Part shown: positions 27,606 to 37,227 of the stretch, piece by piece | Numbering within the stretch: position 1 is the first letter of the stretch | How the letters are laid out: each line of letters begins with the position of its first letter | Assembly (NCBI GenBank): GCA_965662265.1 | Contig: CBFIGX010000008.1 | Coordinates: forward strand, 33,715 to 97,714 | Reading direction: 5' to 3' | Length of the DNA stretch: 64,000 bases | DNA from: CBFIGX01 sp965662265 | GTDB lineage: Bacteria > Bacteroidota > Bacteroidia > Flavobacteriales > UBA7430 | Position numbers and translations under genes: made by a program | The notes under the pieces: model-generated | What the model was told of the DNA's origin: nothing | Seen by the model: only the letters and a program-made list of their open reading frames with translations | Databases searched by the model: none

Positions 27606-28089
27606 TTGGATTCGTTTTTTTTATTGATATAACATTATTATTTAGATAGGCTTGTATGGCATTTTCTAAATAATACTCTGTAACTATTTGCCGTCTTCGC
27701 CCAAGCTCTCCCAACCAATTATCAAATTTACCACTGTACAAAACTTCACCTTCTTCGTCTAAAAAATAAACTTCTGGTGTTATTGTGGCTCCTAATTGAT
27801 CTACAAGTTCAAAATTATCATCATAAATAATATTCATTCTTAAATCGTAACTGTTTAAAAATGAATCAACTTCAAAACTTGTGTAATGTTTACCAGGAAT
27901 CACTGCATAAAAATCAATGTACTCTCCGTAGGTAGCAATTAGTTTTTTTAAATCTAATGTATAATTCTTACATAACGGACAATCGGGCGAATACATAACG
28001 TATACAAGAGGGGTCTTAGGTATAGATTTTGATGTTTTACAACTAAAACTAACACATAATATGACAAACACGTAAATATATTTATGCAT
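27586..28089 (-). CDS. Redoxin-like lipoprotein with CPLC motif
   Basis: I prefer the ATG at 28089 (MHKYIYVFVILCVSFSCKT), which gives a lipoprotein signal with Cys at FSC. The ATG at 28110 only adds seven residues. About 167 residues. A thioredoxin fold is visible from YVMYSPDCPLCKNYTLDL (redox-active CPLC) and the cis-proline region GATITPEVYFLDEEGEVLYSG. The tail ends TNPIGCFIE. In other bacteria, redoxin domains ending in a similar 'GC(x)I' segment are fused in front of haem c / copper-monooxygenase domains. Here they are two overlapping genes. Confidence 0.72.
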   Translation of the reverse strand: MHKYIYVFVILCVSFSCKTSKSIPKTPLVYVMYSPDCPLCKNYTLDLKKLIATYGEYIDFYAVIPGKHYTSFEVDSFLNSYDLRMNIIYDDNFELVDQLGATITPEVYFLDEEGEVLYSGKFDNWLGELGRRRQIVTEYYLENAIQAYLNNNVISIKKTNPIGCFIE

Positions 28090-28184
28090 ACACAAAATTA
28101 AAAAATTCATTATTAAAAAGTACCATTAATAAAGTTCAGATTTTAAAAAAAGAGTATCTTTAAATAAACTATAACAATGTAAAT

Positions 28185-28628
28185 ATGGAAGACATTTTAA
28201 ATTGGCACATGTGGATGTATGCTGCAATATTGTTTTTTATTATTGAACTTTTTACACCTGGATTTATAATTGCTTGCTTAGGTTTAGGTTCTGTTGCTGG
28301 AGCACTGTCAGCATATTTAGGCTTTGATATTGATTATCAACTAATTAGTTTTGCAATAATTACAACAATTAGTTTGTTTATCATCAGACCCCTACTCTAC
28401 AAAAAAAATAAATCAGACGATTTAATTAAAACAAATACTGATGCTTTGATAGGTAGGAAAGCGACAGTAGTAGAACAGATTGATAATAAATATAATAAGG
28501 GACGTGTGTCGATAGATGGCGACCAATGGAAAGCATTATCAATTTCAGAACATAGTATTAACATGGGTGAAATAGTAGAAGTTGTATCGATAGATAGTAC
28601 TATTGTCACTGTAAAAAAAAATAAATAA
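28185..28628 (+). CDS. nfeD: NfeD-like membrane protein
   Basis: 147 residues. Hydrophobic N-terminal half with two to three helices (WMYAAILFFIIELFTPGFIIACLGLGSVAGA), then a C-terminal OB-fold with IGRKATVVEQI ... GRVSIDGDQWKALS. This is the short NfeD form that partners stomatin/SPFH proteins in membrane quality control. The next gene is such a stomatin and begins at the base after this stop codon. Confidence 0.88.
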   Translation: MEDILNWHMWMYAAILFFIIELFTPGFIIACLGLGSVAGALSAYLGFDIDYQLISFAIITTISLFIIRPLLYKKNKSDDLIKTNTDALIGRKATVVEQIDNKYNKGRVSIDGDQWKALSISEHSINMGEIVEVVSIDSTIVTVKKNK

Positions 28629-29582
28629 ATGGGACTTACAATTATCACAGCACTGATCGCAGTTTTAGCAATAGCCTTTGCCCTTAGGGGAATTAAGATT
28701 GTCCAACAATCAGAAACGGTCATTGTAGAACGACTAGGTAAATATCATTCTACCTTAACTTCTGGTTTAAATATCATTATCCCATTTTTGGATAGACCAC
28801 GTCAAATTATATGGCGTTATTCAACTGAGGGTGCAATGGGAAATACTATTGTGAAGTACGTAAAAGAAAATAGGATTGATTTAAGAGAAACAGTTTATGA
28901 CTTTCCTAAACAAAATGTAATTACAAAAGATAATATTGTTACGGAAATCAATGCCCTAATTTATTTCCAAGTTATGGACCCAGTAAGAGCTGTATACGAA
29001 ATTGCCAATTTACCTCAAGCTATTGAGAAGCTTACGCAAACATCTTTAAGGAATGTAATTGGTGAAATGGATTTAGACGACACATTATCATCACGAGATA
29101 CTATCAATTCAAAACTTCAAGAAATTCTTGATGATGCAACTAACAAATGGGGAGTTAAAGTAAACAGAGTTGAGCTTCAAGACATCAATCCTCCTATGGA
29201 TATTCGTGAAGCTATGGAAAAGCAAATGCGTGCTGAAAGAGATAAACGTGCTACAATTCTTGAAGCTGAAGGTAATAAACAATCTCAAGTACTTGAAGCG
29301 GAAGGTGAAAGACAAGCGGATATTACTAGAGCAGAGGGTGAAGCACAAGCTAGAATAGCTGTAGCTCAAGCAGAAGCAGAAGCAATTAAAGTAGTTACTG
29401 AAGCAGTTCAAAATACCGGAGACCCTGTAAACTATCTGGTAGCAATGAAATACCTAGAAACTCTTAAAGAAATGACTTCAGGGCAAGATAATAAAGTAGT
29501 TTATATTCCATACGAAGCAACTGGTGTTCTTAGTTCTGTTGGAGGAATTAAAGACCTTTTAGTCACAAAAGGAGTACAATAA
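28629..29582 (+). CDS. qmcA: SPFH/stomatin-family membrane protein (QmcA-like)
   Basis: 317 residues. One N-terminal membrane helix (LTIITALIAVLAIAFAL) precedes the SPFH/band-7 domain (SETVIVERLGKYHSTLTSGLNIIIPFLDRPRQ). An alanine/glutamate-rich coiled coil follows at about residues 190-260 (EAEGERQADITRAEGEAQARI). It forms oligomeric membrane microdomain scaffolds and works with NfeD. A terminator follows. Confidence 0.9.
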   Translation: MGLTIITALIAVLAIAFALRGIKIVQQSETVIVERLGKYHSTLTSGLNIIIPFLDRPRQIIWRYSTEGAMGNTIVKYVKENRIDLRETVYDFPKQNVITKDNIVTEINALIYFQVMDPVRAVYEIANLPQAIEKLTQTSLRNVIGEMDLDDTLSSRDTINSKLQEILDDATNKWGVKVNRVELQDINPPMDIREAMEKQMRAERDKRATILEAEGNKQSQVLEAEGERQADITRAEGEAQARIAVAQAEAEAIKVVTEAVQNTGDPVNYLVAMKYLETLKEMTSGQDNKVVYIPYEATGVLSSVGGIKDLLVTKGVQ

Positions 29583-29591
29583 AGTCTTATG

Positions 29592-29622
29592 AAAAGCCCA
29601 AACTTAAGTTTGAGCTTTTTTT
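29592..29622 (+). terminator. Intrinsic terminator after the stomatin gene
   Basis: Hairpin AAAAGC-CAAACTT / AAGTTTG-GCTTTT with single mismatched bases in the stem, followed by a seven-T run on the plus strand. Confidence 0.75.
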
Positions 29623-29670
29623 ATAGGACATTATTTACAAGTACAATTAGGAGATAGAGTCTAAAGTGAT

Positions 29671-29678
29671 TAATTTTG
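29671..29678 (+). promoter_or_regulatory. Candidate -7 element for the phosphoesterase gene
   Basis: TAATTTTG, a perfect TAnnTTTG match, 18 bases before the ATG at 29697. It overlaps the upstream in-frame ATG at 29676, which argues against that start. Confidence 0.45.
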
Positions 29679-29696
29679 CATCTTCTAAACATTATA

Positions 29697-30974
29697 ATGA
29701 ACAAAATTATTTACGGCCTTGTTTTTTTCTCTTTGTTTTTTGCTGCAATCGATTTGTATTTTTGGCAATCATTCAAAGACAACTTTCTGTTCTCGGTAAA
29801 AGAATCACCTTACCTAAAGTCGATATACTTTGGGTTTAGCATTATTAGTATAGCATTATTTGCTTATCTAATGATAAATTATCAAAATCCAAATTCTCCG
29901 AAGTATTTCATTGTGATAAGAGCTTTTTTACTCAGCATGTTTATTGCTAAATCTGTAGCTCTTATTCCTCTATTTATTGATGATGTATTAAGGTTGTTAA
30001 AGCTAGCTTTTAGATTCATTGAGAACATAACAACTTCCAAAGAATCTTCTAACATATCAACTATCAGTAGGCTTGCATTTTTAAAAAATTTAAGCTTAGG
30101 GATAGGTGGGTTAATCTTTAGTATTATGTCTTGGGGTATAATATTCGGAAGGTTCAATTTTAAAAAACATAGAGTAAATGTTCACTTAAATAAGTTTCCT
30201 GAAAATCTTAACGGTCTAAAAATAATTCAACTTTCAGACCTACATTTAGGTAGTTTTACAAGTACAAAACCAATAGAAGAAGTCGTAAATTTAATTAATC
30301 AGGAAAACGCTGACCTTATAGTTTTTACTGGAGACCTAGTAAATAACCACTATTGGGAGTCAAATGATTTTATTCCTTACTTGAAAAAATTAAAAGCCAA
30401 ATATGGAAAATACTCCGTATTGGGAAATCATGATTATGCCGATTATCTTGGGTTGGATAAGAATACCGACGAAGGCTACAAAGAGTGGGAGAGTAATTTG
30501 AACCAAATGATCCTTACACACAAAAAAATGGACTTTGACTTACTTTTGAATGAGAATAGGCAAATTGAAATTAATGGATCTAGTTTTAACCTTATAGGAA
30601 TGGAGAATTGGGGTGTTGGTGGTTTCTCTAAATATGGAGATTTTGATAAAGCCATTACAGGCTTAGATCACAACAAGTGTAGTATTCTCCTTTCTCATGA
30701 TCCATCACACTGGGAGAATCAGGTATTAAAACACCCCTTCCCTATTGAACTTCAACTTTCTGGACATACACATGGTATGCAATTTGGTGTCGAATTAGGC
30801 AATTTTAAATGGAGTCCAATAAAATTTAAATATCCACAGTGGGCAGGACTATACACCCATACAACTGATCAAAACATCTATGTAAATAGAGGTTTAGGAC
30901 ACTTAGGATATGCTGGTCGAGTCGGTATTTATCCAGAAATCACAATAATTACTATTGAAAGTAATCAAGCATAA
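29697..30974 (+). CDS. Membrane-anchored metallophosphoesterase
   Basis: The start is set at 29697 because a promoter box covers the earlier in-frame ATG. About 425 residues. Three to four transmembrane helices occupy the first 165 residues. A calcineurin-like phosphoesterase domain follows with the metal-binding series LSDLHLGS, FTGDLVNN, LGNHDYAD, LLSHDPSHW and SGHTHGMQFG. This is the YkuE-like group, proposed to act on lipid or nucleotide phosphates. The substrate here is unknown. It is cotranscribed with the following gene (three-base gap). Confidence 0.87.
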   Translation: MNKIIYGLVFFSLFFAAIDLYFWQSFKDNFLFSVKESPYLKSIYFGFSIISIALFAYLMINYQNPNSPKYFIVIRAFLLSMFIAKSVALIPLFIDDVLRLLKLAFRFIENITTSKESSNISTISRLAFLKNLSLGIGGLIFSIMSWGIIFGRFNFKKHRVNVHLNKFPENLNGLKIIQLSDLHLGSFTSTKPIEEVVNLINQENADLIVFTGDLVNNHYWESNDFIPYLKKLKAKYGKYSVLGNHDYADYLGLDKNTDEGYKEWESNLNQMILTHKKMDFDLLLNENRQIEINGSSFNLIGMENWGVGGFSKYGDFDKAITGLDHNKCSILLSHDPSHWENQVLKHPFPIELQLSGHTHGMQFGVELGNFKWSPIKFKYPQWAGLYTHTTDQNIYVNRGLGHLGYAGRVGIYPEITIITIESNQA

Positions 30975-30977
30975 AGA

Positions 30978-32111
30978 ATGAATGTTAGCTTGTACAGGTC
31001 ATTTAAAGACTTGCCAAAAAAAGATTGGAGTACTCTTTTAACTGAAAAAGATTTTTTTCTGTCAACACAATGTTTACAAGTTATTGAAGCAGAACATTCT
31101 AAAGAAATTGAGCCTTTATATTTCATCTTTCGTAAAAACAAGGAAATAAAAGGAATACTTTATGCTCAAATTTTCCATATCAGTGGCCCAAAACTTAACG
31201 AATACATTCAGCACGGGCAAGGGAATAAATGTATTTTAAAATCGATACAACAGTCTATTATAAATAGAATTGACTCGAAAGTAGCCTTCTTAGGCAATTT
31301 ATTTCTGAGTAATGAAGAATCTTTTAAGTTCTTAGATGACTTTAAGGATCTTGATTTTCTTCTTAAAGTAACAGAATTAATTAACACCAAAACGAGGGCT
31401 AAACATATTCTTATACCTGAGTTTTTTTCTAGCAACATTGACATATTAGGTGCAAGATGTAAGAAGATTAGTGTTGAGCCAGACATGCACTTTAAATTGA
31501 ATGAGTCCTGGACTAAATTTGATGATTATCTAGAAGAAATAAATTCCAAGTATAAAAAAAGATACAGGAAAGTGATGCGTAATAGTGCTGCTATAACTAA
31601 GCGTGAACTAAGTGCAACTGAATTGAAAGAATCATCAGAAATACTTAAAATTCTGTTTGATAATGTATATTATAAGTCAAAATTTAACGCTGCAAAATTT
31701 AACACTGATGTGTTCTTTGATTTAAAACTAACCAGTAAAGATGTTACTGTACACGGTTATTTCTTGGACAATAAGATGATAGGTTTTCAATCTGACATCC
31801 AAAATAATAAAGAGCTTTTTGCTCATTTTGTAGGTATTGACTATAACTATAATAAAGATCTCGACTTATACAACAGAATGCTATATGAGCAAATTCGATT
31901 TGCAATAGACAACAATTTATCTGTTATAAAATTTGGTCGGACTGCATCAGAATTTAAAAGTACTATTGGTGCAACACCTCACGTTAGCTATGGTTACGTT
32001 TACCACCCTAGCAAATCGATTATGCTTGCTTTAAGCCCAATACTAAAGTTGATTAAACCAAAAGATTGGACTCAAAGACAACCATTTAAAACAAAAAAGC
32101 CCTCTAATTAG
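30978..32111 (+). CDS. GNAT/FemAB-like acyltransferase domain protein
   Basis: 377 residues. The C-terminal half resembles the BioF2-like/FemAB-related GNAT domain: KKRYRKVMRNSAAI, then HGYFLDNKMIGFQSDI, AHFVGIDYNYNKDLDLYNRMLYEQIRFAIDN and IKFGRTASEFKSTIGA. This is the peptidoglycan-bridge or capsular type of acyltransferase, not a classical acetyl-CoA acetylase. The substrate is unknown. It follows the phosphoesterase within one operon and is closed by a perfect hairpin. Confidence 0.65.
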   Translation: MNVSLYRSFKDLPKKDWSTLLTEKDFFLSTQCLQVIEAEHSKEIEPLYFIFRKNKEIKGILYAQIFHISGPKLNEYIQHGQGNKCILKSIQQSIINRIDSKVAFLGNLFLSNEESFKFLDDFKDLDFLLKVTELINTKTRAKHILIPEFFSSNIDILGARCKKISVEPDMHFKLNESWTKFDDYLEEINSKYKKRYRKVMRNSAAITKRELSATELKESSEILKILFDNVYYKSKFNAAKFNTDVFFDLKLTSKDVTVHGYFLDNKMIGFQSDIQNNKELFAHFVGIDYNYNKDLDLYNRMLYEQIRFAIDNNLSVIKFGRTASEFKSTIGATPHVSYGYVYHPSKSIMLALSPILKLIKPKDWTQRQPFKTKKPSN

Positions 32112-32123
32112 AGGGCTTTTTTG
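32093..32123. terminator. Bidirectional terminator between the acyltransferase and protease genes
   Basis: Perfect stem AAAAAAGCCCTCTAA / TTAGAGGGCTTTTTT. A/T runs flank both sides, and it lies between convergent genes. Confidence 0.85.
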
Positions 32124-32139
32124 TTTTGTAGAAATAGAT

Positions 32140-35100
32140 TTACTTCTGAACCTTAAAGACATTCACCTCATTACTGGTATTAGAAGATAGTTTAATAAAG
32201 TACAAACCACTAGATAAATCGTTTAAATGCACTAACTCTGTGTGTAAACCCTTTTCAAAATACTTCGGAAATAGTTCTATCACCTTCTCTCCTATGGCGT
32301 TTAAAATGGTAATCAAGATGTCAGACTCTTCAGACAGATTAAATTCAAGGTTTATGTAATCACTAGAGGGATTTGGGAAAACATTAAATCTTGAGCTAGA
32401 TTCACGATTAACGGTTATTGCATTTGCTAATTCAATTGCATTTGGTTGAAGGTTTACATTACCTGAAAATTCAACATGAAGATATTCTTCAATTTTAGTA
32501 ATGGATGACCAATATGAAAATTGCATATTCGAGCCAATATCATTTGCGTCTATCCAAGCAGTAATTACAAGTGATTTCCCATAGTAAACTGAACTTCCAA
32601 TGAGTTCATTTGAATCGTTAAAAACAGCTACCTCATCACCAATATTAAAGGAATTTAGGGTTGATAATGGAAGCCCTATAGTCATATTAAACTCCTTTGG
32701 GTTAGGGTTAGTGAAATAACTCACTTTTCTTCTATTCTCATATCTGAATTCAGGAATGTCTATCTCATTTGATGGATATGTAAAGTTTGCAGGATTAGTC
32801 ATTCGTATTTGATATCCTTTGCCAGGTTCTATATCGCCAATAGTATTAACTCCAAATTCTGGCCAATATACATTACCAACTCCATCCTTAATAAGAAGGA
32901 TGTCATTTTCAATGCTTTCCATAACAATGGCAATGTTAGCAGGTTTTGTTCTCAAATAACCTAAATAACTCCAACCTTGAGCAAGTTCAATTGGATAATC
33001 CATTGGATTTGATAGGGCACCTCTAACTTCTAATTCAGTATCGGCATTCATTTTAACCTTGTAGGCCTTTGCCATAGTGTGATCACCAATATTGTTTAAA
33101 TTATAATCAGGCCAAAACACATTACCTACTTCATCTTTAGCTAAAAACAGGTCATTTACTACTGGTGCAAAAAAGTCACCCATAGATGGATAGTCAGGTA
33201 CAATATATGTTGAAATTAAATTCCAACCTTCATTAATTACTATAGATTGAGCTACGGTGTTTGATAGCGCTGTTATTGAGGATATACCATCAACAGCATA
33301 AGCATTTGTATTTGGCATTGTAGCATCATAATCAGCAATGGCATCTCTTACTTCATTTGTAGTCGCTTTCCATGTTTTCCATGTAAATACATCTCCTACT
33401 TGTAAGCCATTAAATTCATTTGGGTCTGTACCATATACAGTCATTGTATTTGTAATTCCTTGCCACAACATCATACCAGCACAGGATTCGATACCATCTT
33501 GATCCGTGTAAAAAACACCTATATAGTCGCCGAGCTCAATTGGCATATCATTAATGCTAATGTCTGCTGTGTTAGGAATCAAAATGATATGATTGTTAGA
33601 TGTAGGTTGAACAACCCAATCTGGTTGGGTAGACAGAGGATACTCACATGAGCCGTCATCTGTATTTGCATCAGCAGTATAATTTAGCGCTGCTTCGTCT
33701 GTACATCCTTCTATAATTGACTCACAAGAACCATCATCAATATTAGCTTCGGCATTATAATTTAATGCTGTTTCATCTGTACAACCATAAACAGAGCCTA
33801 TACAAGATCCATCATCTGTATTAGCTAATTCATCATAATTAATAGCATTTGGGTCTGTACATCCCTCAACAACTACTTCACAAGAGTTATCATCAATATT
33901 AGCGTCAGCATTAAAGTTTACAGCATCTTCATCTGTACATCCATATATCACCCCGTTTACCTCAACTGTTGCATAAGCAGTATAGGCCCCGGTTAAAGAA
34001 ATTACAGTTACAGACACTTCATAAACTCCATTTTCAGTGTAGCTATGTATTGGTTCATCTATAGATTGGTATTGTGTACCATCTCCCATATTCCAATTGA
34101 TATTATTGATAAATTGGATTTGGTTGATATATGTCCAGAATTGATAATTGCTCCCATCTAGATTTAAATAATCAATAATAACCCAACTGGTATAATTACA
34201 ATTTCCACTTTCAACGTTTGCATTTGGATTATAGTTATAAGCCTCAGGGTCAGTACATCCATATATATTTGGCACACAAGAACCATCATCTACGTTAGCC
34301 TCTTCATTATAGTTGGAAGCTTCAGGGTCTGTACAACCAGCTATCATACATGAACCGTCATCATTAGTTGCTTCAACATCAAAGTTTAAGGCATCTGGGT
34401 TAGTACAACCAGAAATGATACATGATCCATTATCTTGATTGGCATCTGGGTCGAAGTTGTCTGCATTTGAATTAGTACATCCAAACAAAAATGGGACACA
34501 AGAACCATCATCAATTGTAGCATTTTCATTATAATTAAACATGGTTTCGTCTGTACAGCCAGGAATTTCAATAGCATCGTCTAACCCTGTTGTAAAGCTA
34601 AACACCTCACTTTGCTCTGAATCTCCACATGGACTGTTTGCTATTAAAACCCAAAAGTATTGAGTTTCTGGATCTAATAGTTGACCTATAGTATAAGTGA
34701 TGTCATTGATATTAGATACTTCATCAACTACATTTGTTAATTCTTGATCCGTTGCAATTTGTATAGAATAAGATGACGCTGCCTCTTGTTCTTCCCATGT
34801 AAATGAAGGCGTTAATGAAACTTCTGTTAATTCATTAGTTGGAAATAATAATGCAGGTATTTCTGGTATTCCTAGGTAAACACTTACGGTTACTTCTTCA
34901 GAGTGTGTAATCTCTCCTGATGTTGCTTCAATGTCAAAAGGATATACACCAGCAGGAATTGGCAATGGCGAAGAAATTGTTAACGTTGAATTGCCGCCAG
35001 GAACCACATCTGTAGGATCAAAATTCACAGATAATTCTGCAGGTGCCCCAGGAATAGATAAATTTACTAGTTGATCATATCCTAGTATCGCTTCCACTTG

Positions 35101-37125
35101 AATATCAAAGACTGACATTTCTCCTGAACATACATCCAGATCGATAGGGTCTACAACTATAGCAAAGTTTGGTTCAGTAGGTTCGACTAATTGGAAAATA
35201 TTAGAAATGTTAAAAAACACATTATCGGTAGCCTTAACTTTTACTCTAGCATCAGCTGCGGGTAAATTTGGACATACAATTTCTGCAGATCCAGTGTTTG
35301 GAACTCCAGAAATTAATAATTCATCAAAATTGAGTCCTGCGTCTGTAGATAAATAAATGTCTACAGTAGAACAATTAATAGGTGCTACATCTGTATTGGC
35401 AACATCCCAAGTTACAGTATATGTATTGCCATATTCCCAGTTATCTGTTATTGCATTAACCACAAATGGGCCTGCTTCTTCGGAAACATCAAATGCCATT
35501 TGGTCATAACTAACTCCACCACCACCGGCGTTATTATCTCTAACAGTTAGTCTAAAAGTTAAATCTCTTGAGTAGGTAGGTAACAATTCGCCAATGGTCT
35601 CTGTACCATTTAGTAAGTCATCCATGTTTGGGAATACTCTCGTAGGAGAAGTAGTTGGCAATAGAGATCTAAAAATTGGCTGATTACCACTAGGATTTTG
35701 AAGATTGTCGTCATTAGAATCTGTTACAGGTCCTAAATCAAATTGTTCCCAACAGTATGTCAACTCGTTACCTGGGTCTAAATCGTTACCAGAACCGATA
35801 AGTTCAAATGGCGTATTTGCAGGGATAGTAAAACCACCTTCTCCAGCATTAGCTACTGGGATATTATTACCGGTGGGAGTAATTTCAGCACAATTCCCTG
35901 TACCATTTGTATGAGTTGTAATTTGATCGAATGAATACGTGTGGTAATAATCGTCAGAATAATTTTGGATGTTAGGAGCACAAATTCCAGCATAGCCCAT
36001 AATCGTAGATGCTGAGCCAGGTTCGTATGCCGAAGATGATGTACGCTCACAAGAATTGTTTTGAGTGTGATTTCCTCCAAATTGATGTCCCATTTCATGA
36101 CACACATAATCTATATCAAACGGATCTCCAATTGGCGAAGGATGACCAGTAATACCCCTAGCCTTTTGGTTATTTAAACAAACAACACCAAGTCCTGCTA
36201 AACCTCCGGAATCTTTACCGAATACATGACCTATATCATAATTAGAACTCCCAATAACATCATCAACGTTCGTTTGGTTTTCGTTTATCATAGCACCTGC
36301 ATTACCATTAGTATATGGATCGGTAGTCGCATCTGTATATATTATTAAATCGTTATTTTCAACCAATTGCAATCTAAAAGAGGCCTCTCTTTCATATACT
36401 CCATTAATTCTGTTCAGGGTTGTGTTAACAGCAGCAATAGCGTCTGCAGTAGTCCCACCATGAAATTGAGAATATTCTCCAGTTGTTGCAATAGCAGCAC
36501 GATACACTCTTAATTCGTCACCAGATTGACCAGCAACAAATGGAGTTGATGTCTTTTGAAATACAAAATTTTCTTCGACACACTTCTGGTCACGTACTTT
36601 AGTGTTAGTTGCATAAAAATCTTTCTTGTAATAACTAATACAATAGTCTGTATTATTGATACTATATGGATCAATGTAAACTGTTCCATGAGCTGCTATT
36701 ATCATAGCATGAAATCCATTATGATCAACGGACAATCTTAATGTAGCAGTCTTATCATCAACACCTTGACCTAGGTATGATTTAATTGTAGGATATTTTT
36801 GAGCTAATTTATCAGGAAATAAACTAGATTCAACAATTGAAAAATTCTGGTAAGTTCCGTCTGGCATGGGTAAACGAAGTATATTTGAACTTTGGCTTAC
36901 TGCAACTGAAAATTCCTGCGGAGAAAAACTTAACTTATCATACATTCTGTTTAAATCAATAGAAAAAGTAGAATATGATGCAGGGATAATATAACGCTCT
37001 CCAGTAACTGGAATACTTTGATCTGAAACATTAATCCAAATATCTTTGGCCTTAACAGTCACAGAAAATGAGCTGATTATTAAAAATAATATCAAGCTAC
37101 TAATCCAAGTTTGTTTCTTATGCAT
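32140..37125 (-). CDS. T9SS-secreted reprolysin-like metalloprotease with Cys-pair repeats
   Basis: 1661 residues. Signal peptide (SLILFLIISSFSVTVKA). Propeptide-like region to about 200. Zinc metalloprotease domain with HEMGHQFGGNH near 344 (HExxHxxGxxH, reprolysin/M12B-like), followed by GYAGIC as a possible Met-turn counterpart. Beta-sandwich domains follow, including a fibronectin III segment near 760-850. Nine GCTD repeats occupy about 855-1162, interrupted by one PKD domain near 1005-1070. Two copies of a GWNLIS-type module start near 1295 and 1382. The last 80 residues are a type A T9SS sorting domain (NVFPNPSSDYINLEF ... GLYFIKL ... VFKVQK). It should be exported by T9SS and shed or anchored on the surface. 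Confidence 0.9.
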   Translation of the reverse strand: MHKKQTWISSLILFLIISSFSVTVKAKDIWINVSDQSIPVTGERYIIPASYSTFSIDLNRMYDKLSFSPQEFSVAVSQSSNILRLPMPDGTYQNFSIVESSLFPDKLAQKYPTIKSYLGQGVDDKTATLRLSVDHNGFHAMIIAAHGTVYIDPYSINNTDYCISYYKKDFYATNTKVRDQKCVEENFVFQKTSTPFVAGQSGDELRVYRAAIATTGEYSQFHGGTTADAIAAVNTTLNRINGVYEREASFRLQLVENNDLIIYTDATTDPYTNGNAGAMINENQTNVDDVIGSSNYDIGHVFGKDSGGLAGLGVVCLNNQKARGITGHPSPIGDPFDIDYVCHEMGHQFGGNHTQNNSCERTSSSAYEPGSASTIMGYAGICAPNIQNYSDDYYHTYSFDQITTHTNGTGNCAEITPTGNNIPVANAGEGGFTIPANTPFELIGSGNDLDPGNELTYCWEQFDLGPVTDSNDDNLQNPSGNQPIFRSLLPTTSPTRVFPNMDDLLNGTETIGELLPTYSRDLTFRLTVRDNNAGGGGVSYDQMAFDVSEEAGPFVVNAITDNWEYGNTYTVTWDVANTDVAPINCSTVDIYLSTDAGLNFDELLISGVPNTGSAEIVCPNLPAADARVKVKATDNVFFNISNIFQLVEPTEPNFAIVVDPIDLDVCSGEMSVFDIQVEAILGYDQLVNLSIPGAPAELSVNFDPTDVVPGGNSTLTISSPLPIPAGVYPFDIEATSGEITHSEEVTVSVYLGIPEIPALLFPTNELTEVSLTPSFTWEEQEAASSYSIQIATDQELTNVVDEVSNINDITYTIGQLLDPETQYFWVLIANSPCGDSEQSEVFSFTTGLDDAIEIPGCTDETMFNYNENATIDDGSCVPFLFGCTNSNADNFDPDANQDNGSCIISGCTNPDALNFDVEATNDDGSCMIAGCTDPEASNYNEEANVDDGSCVPNIYGCTDPEAYNYNPNANVESGNCNYTSWVIIDYLNLDGSNYQFWTYINQIQFINNINWNMGDGTQYQSIDEPIHSYTENGVYEVSVTVISLTGAYTAYATVEVNGVIYGCTDEDAVNFNADANIDDNSCEVVVEGCTDPNAINYDELANTDDGSCIGSVYGCTDETALNYNAEANIDDGSCESIIEGCTDEAALNYTADANTDDGSCEYPLSTQPDWVVQPTSNNHIILIPNTADISINDMPIELGDYIGVFYTDQDGIESCAGMMLWQGITNTMTVYGTDPNEFNGLQVGDVFTWKTWKATTNEVRDAIADYDATMPNTNAYAVDGISSITALSNTVAQSIVINEGWNLISTYIVPDYPSMGDFFAPVVNDLFLAKDEVGNVFWPDYNLNNIGDHTMAKAYKVKMNADTELEVRGALSNPMDYPIELAQGWSYLGYLRTKPANIAIVMESIENDILLIKDGVGNVYWPEFGVNTIGDIEPGKGYQIRMTNPANFTYPSNEIDIPEFRYENRRKVSYFTNPNPKEFNMTIGLPLSTLNSFNIGDEVAVFNDSNELIGSSVYYGKSLVITAWIDANDIGSNMQFSYWSSITKIEEYLHVEFSGNVNLQPNAIELANAITVNRESSSRFNVFPNPSSDYINLEFNLSEESDILITILNAIGEKVIELFPKYFEKGLHTELVHLNDLSSGLYFIKLSSNTSNEVNVFKVQK
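33640..34560 (-). repeat. Nine tandem Cys-pair repeats inside the protease gene
   Basis: The coded unit is roughly GCTDxxAxNYNxxA followed by xxDDGSC, 22-26 residues with two cysteines. Five copies lie before and four after a PKD domain. On DNA these appear as imperfect 66-78-base repeats. Asp/Asn spacing resembles calcium-binding loops, but binding is not shown. Copy five ends ESGNC and copy six DDNSC, so they are degenerate. Confidence 0.85.
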
Positions 37126-37227
37126 AACGCAATTTTTTAGAGTTTTCTAATTAAAAATACAAGGGCTCAAGTTACAAAAGAAATGCCAAATAAATTTTAC
37201 TATTTTCATGCAAAATATTTATGCATC

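Noticed and set aside
33460..33651. Short reading frame on the plus strand within the protease gene
   Set aside because: It lies wholly inside the protease gene in antisense and shows no domain or start signal.
33640..34560. Regular repeats at first resembling a CRISPR array
   Set aside because: They are in frame in one long gene, vary between copies and code for Cys-pair protein repeats; no identical repeats or spacers of CRISPR type.
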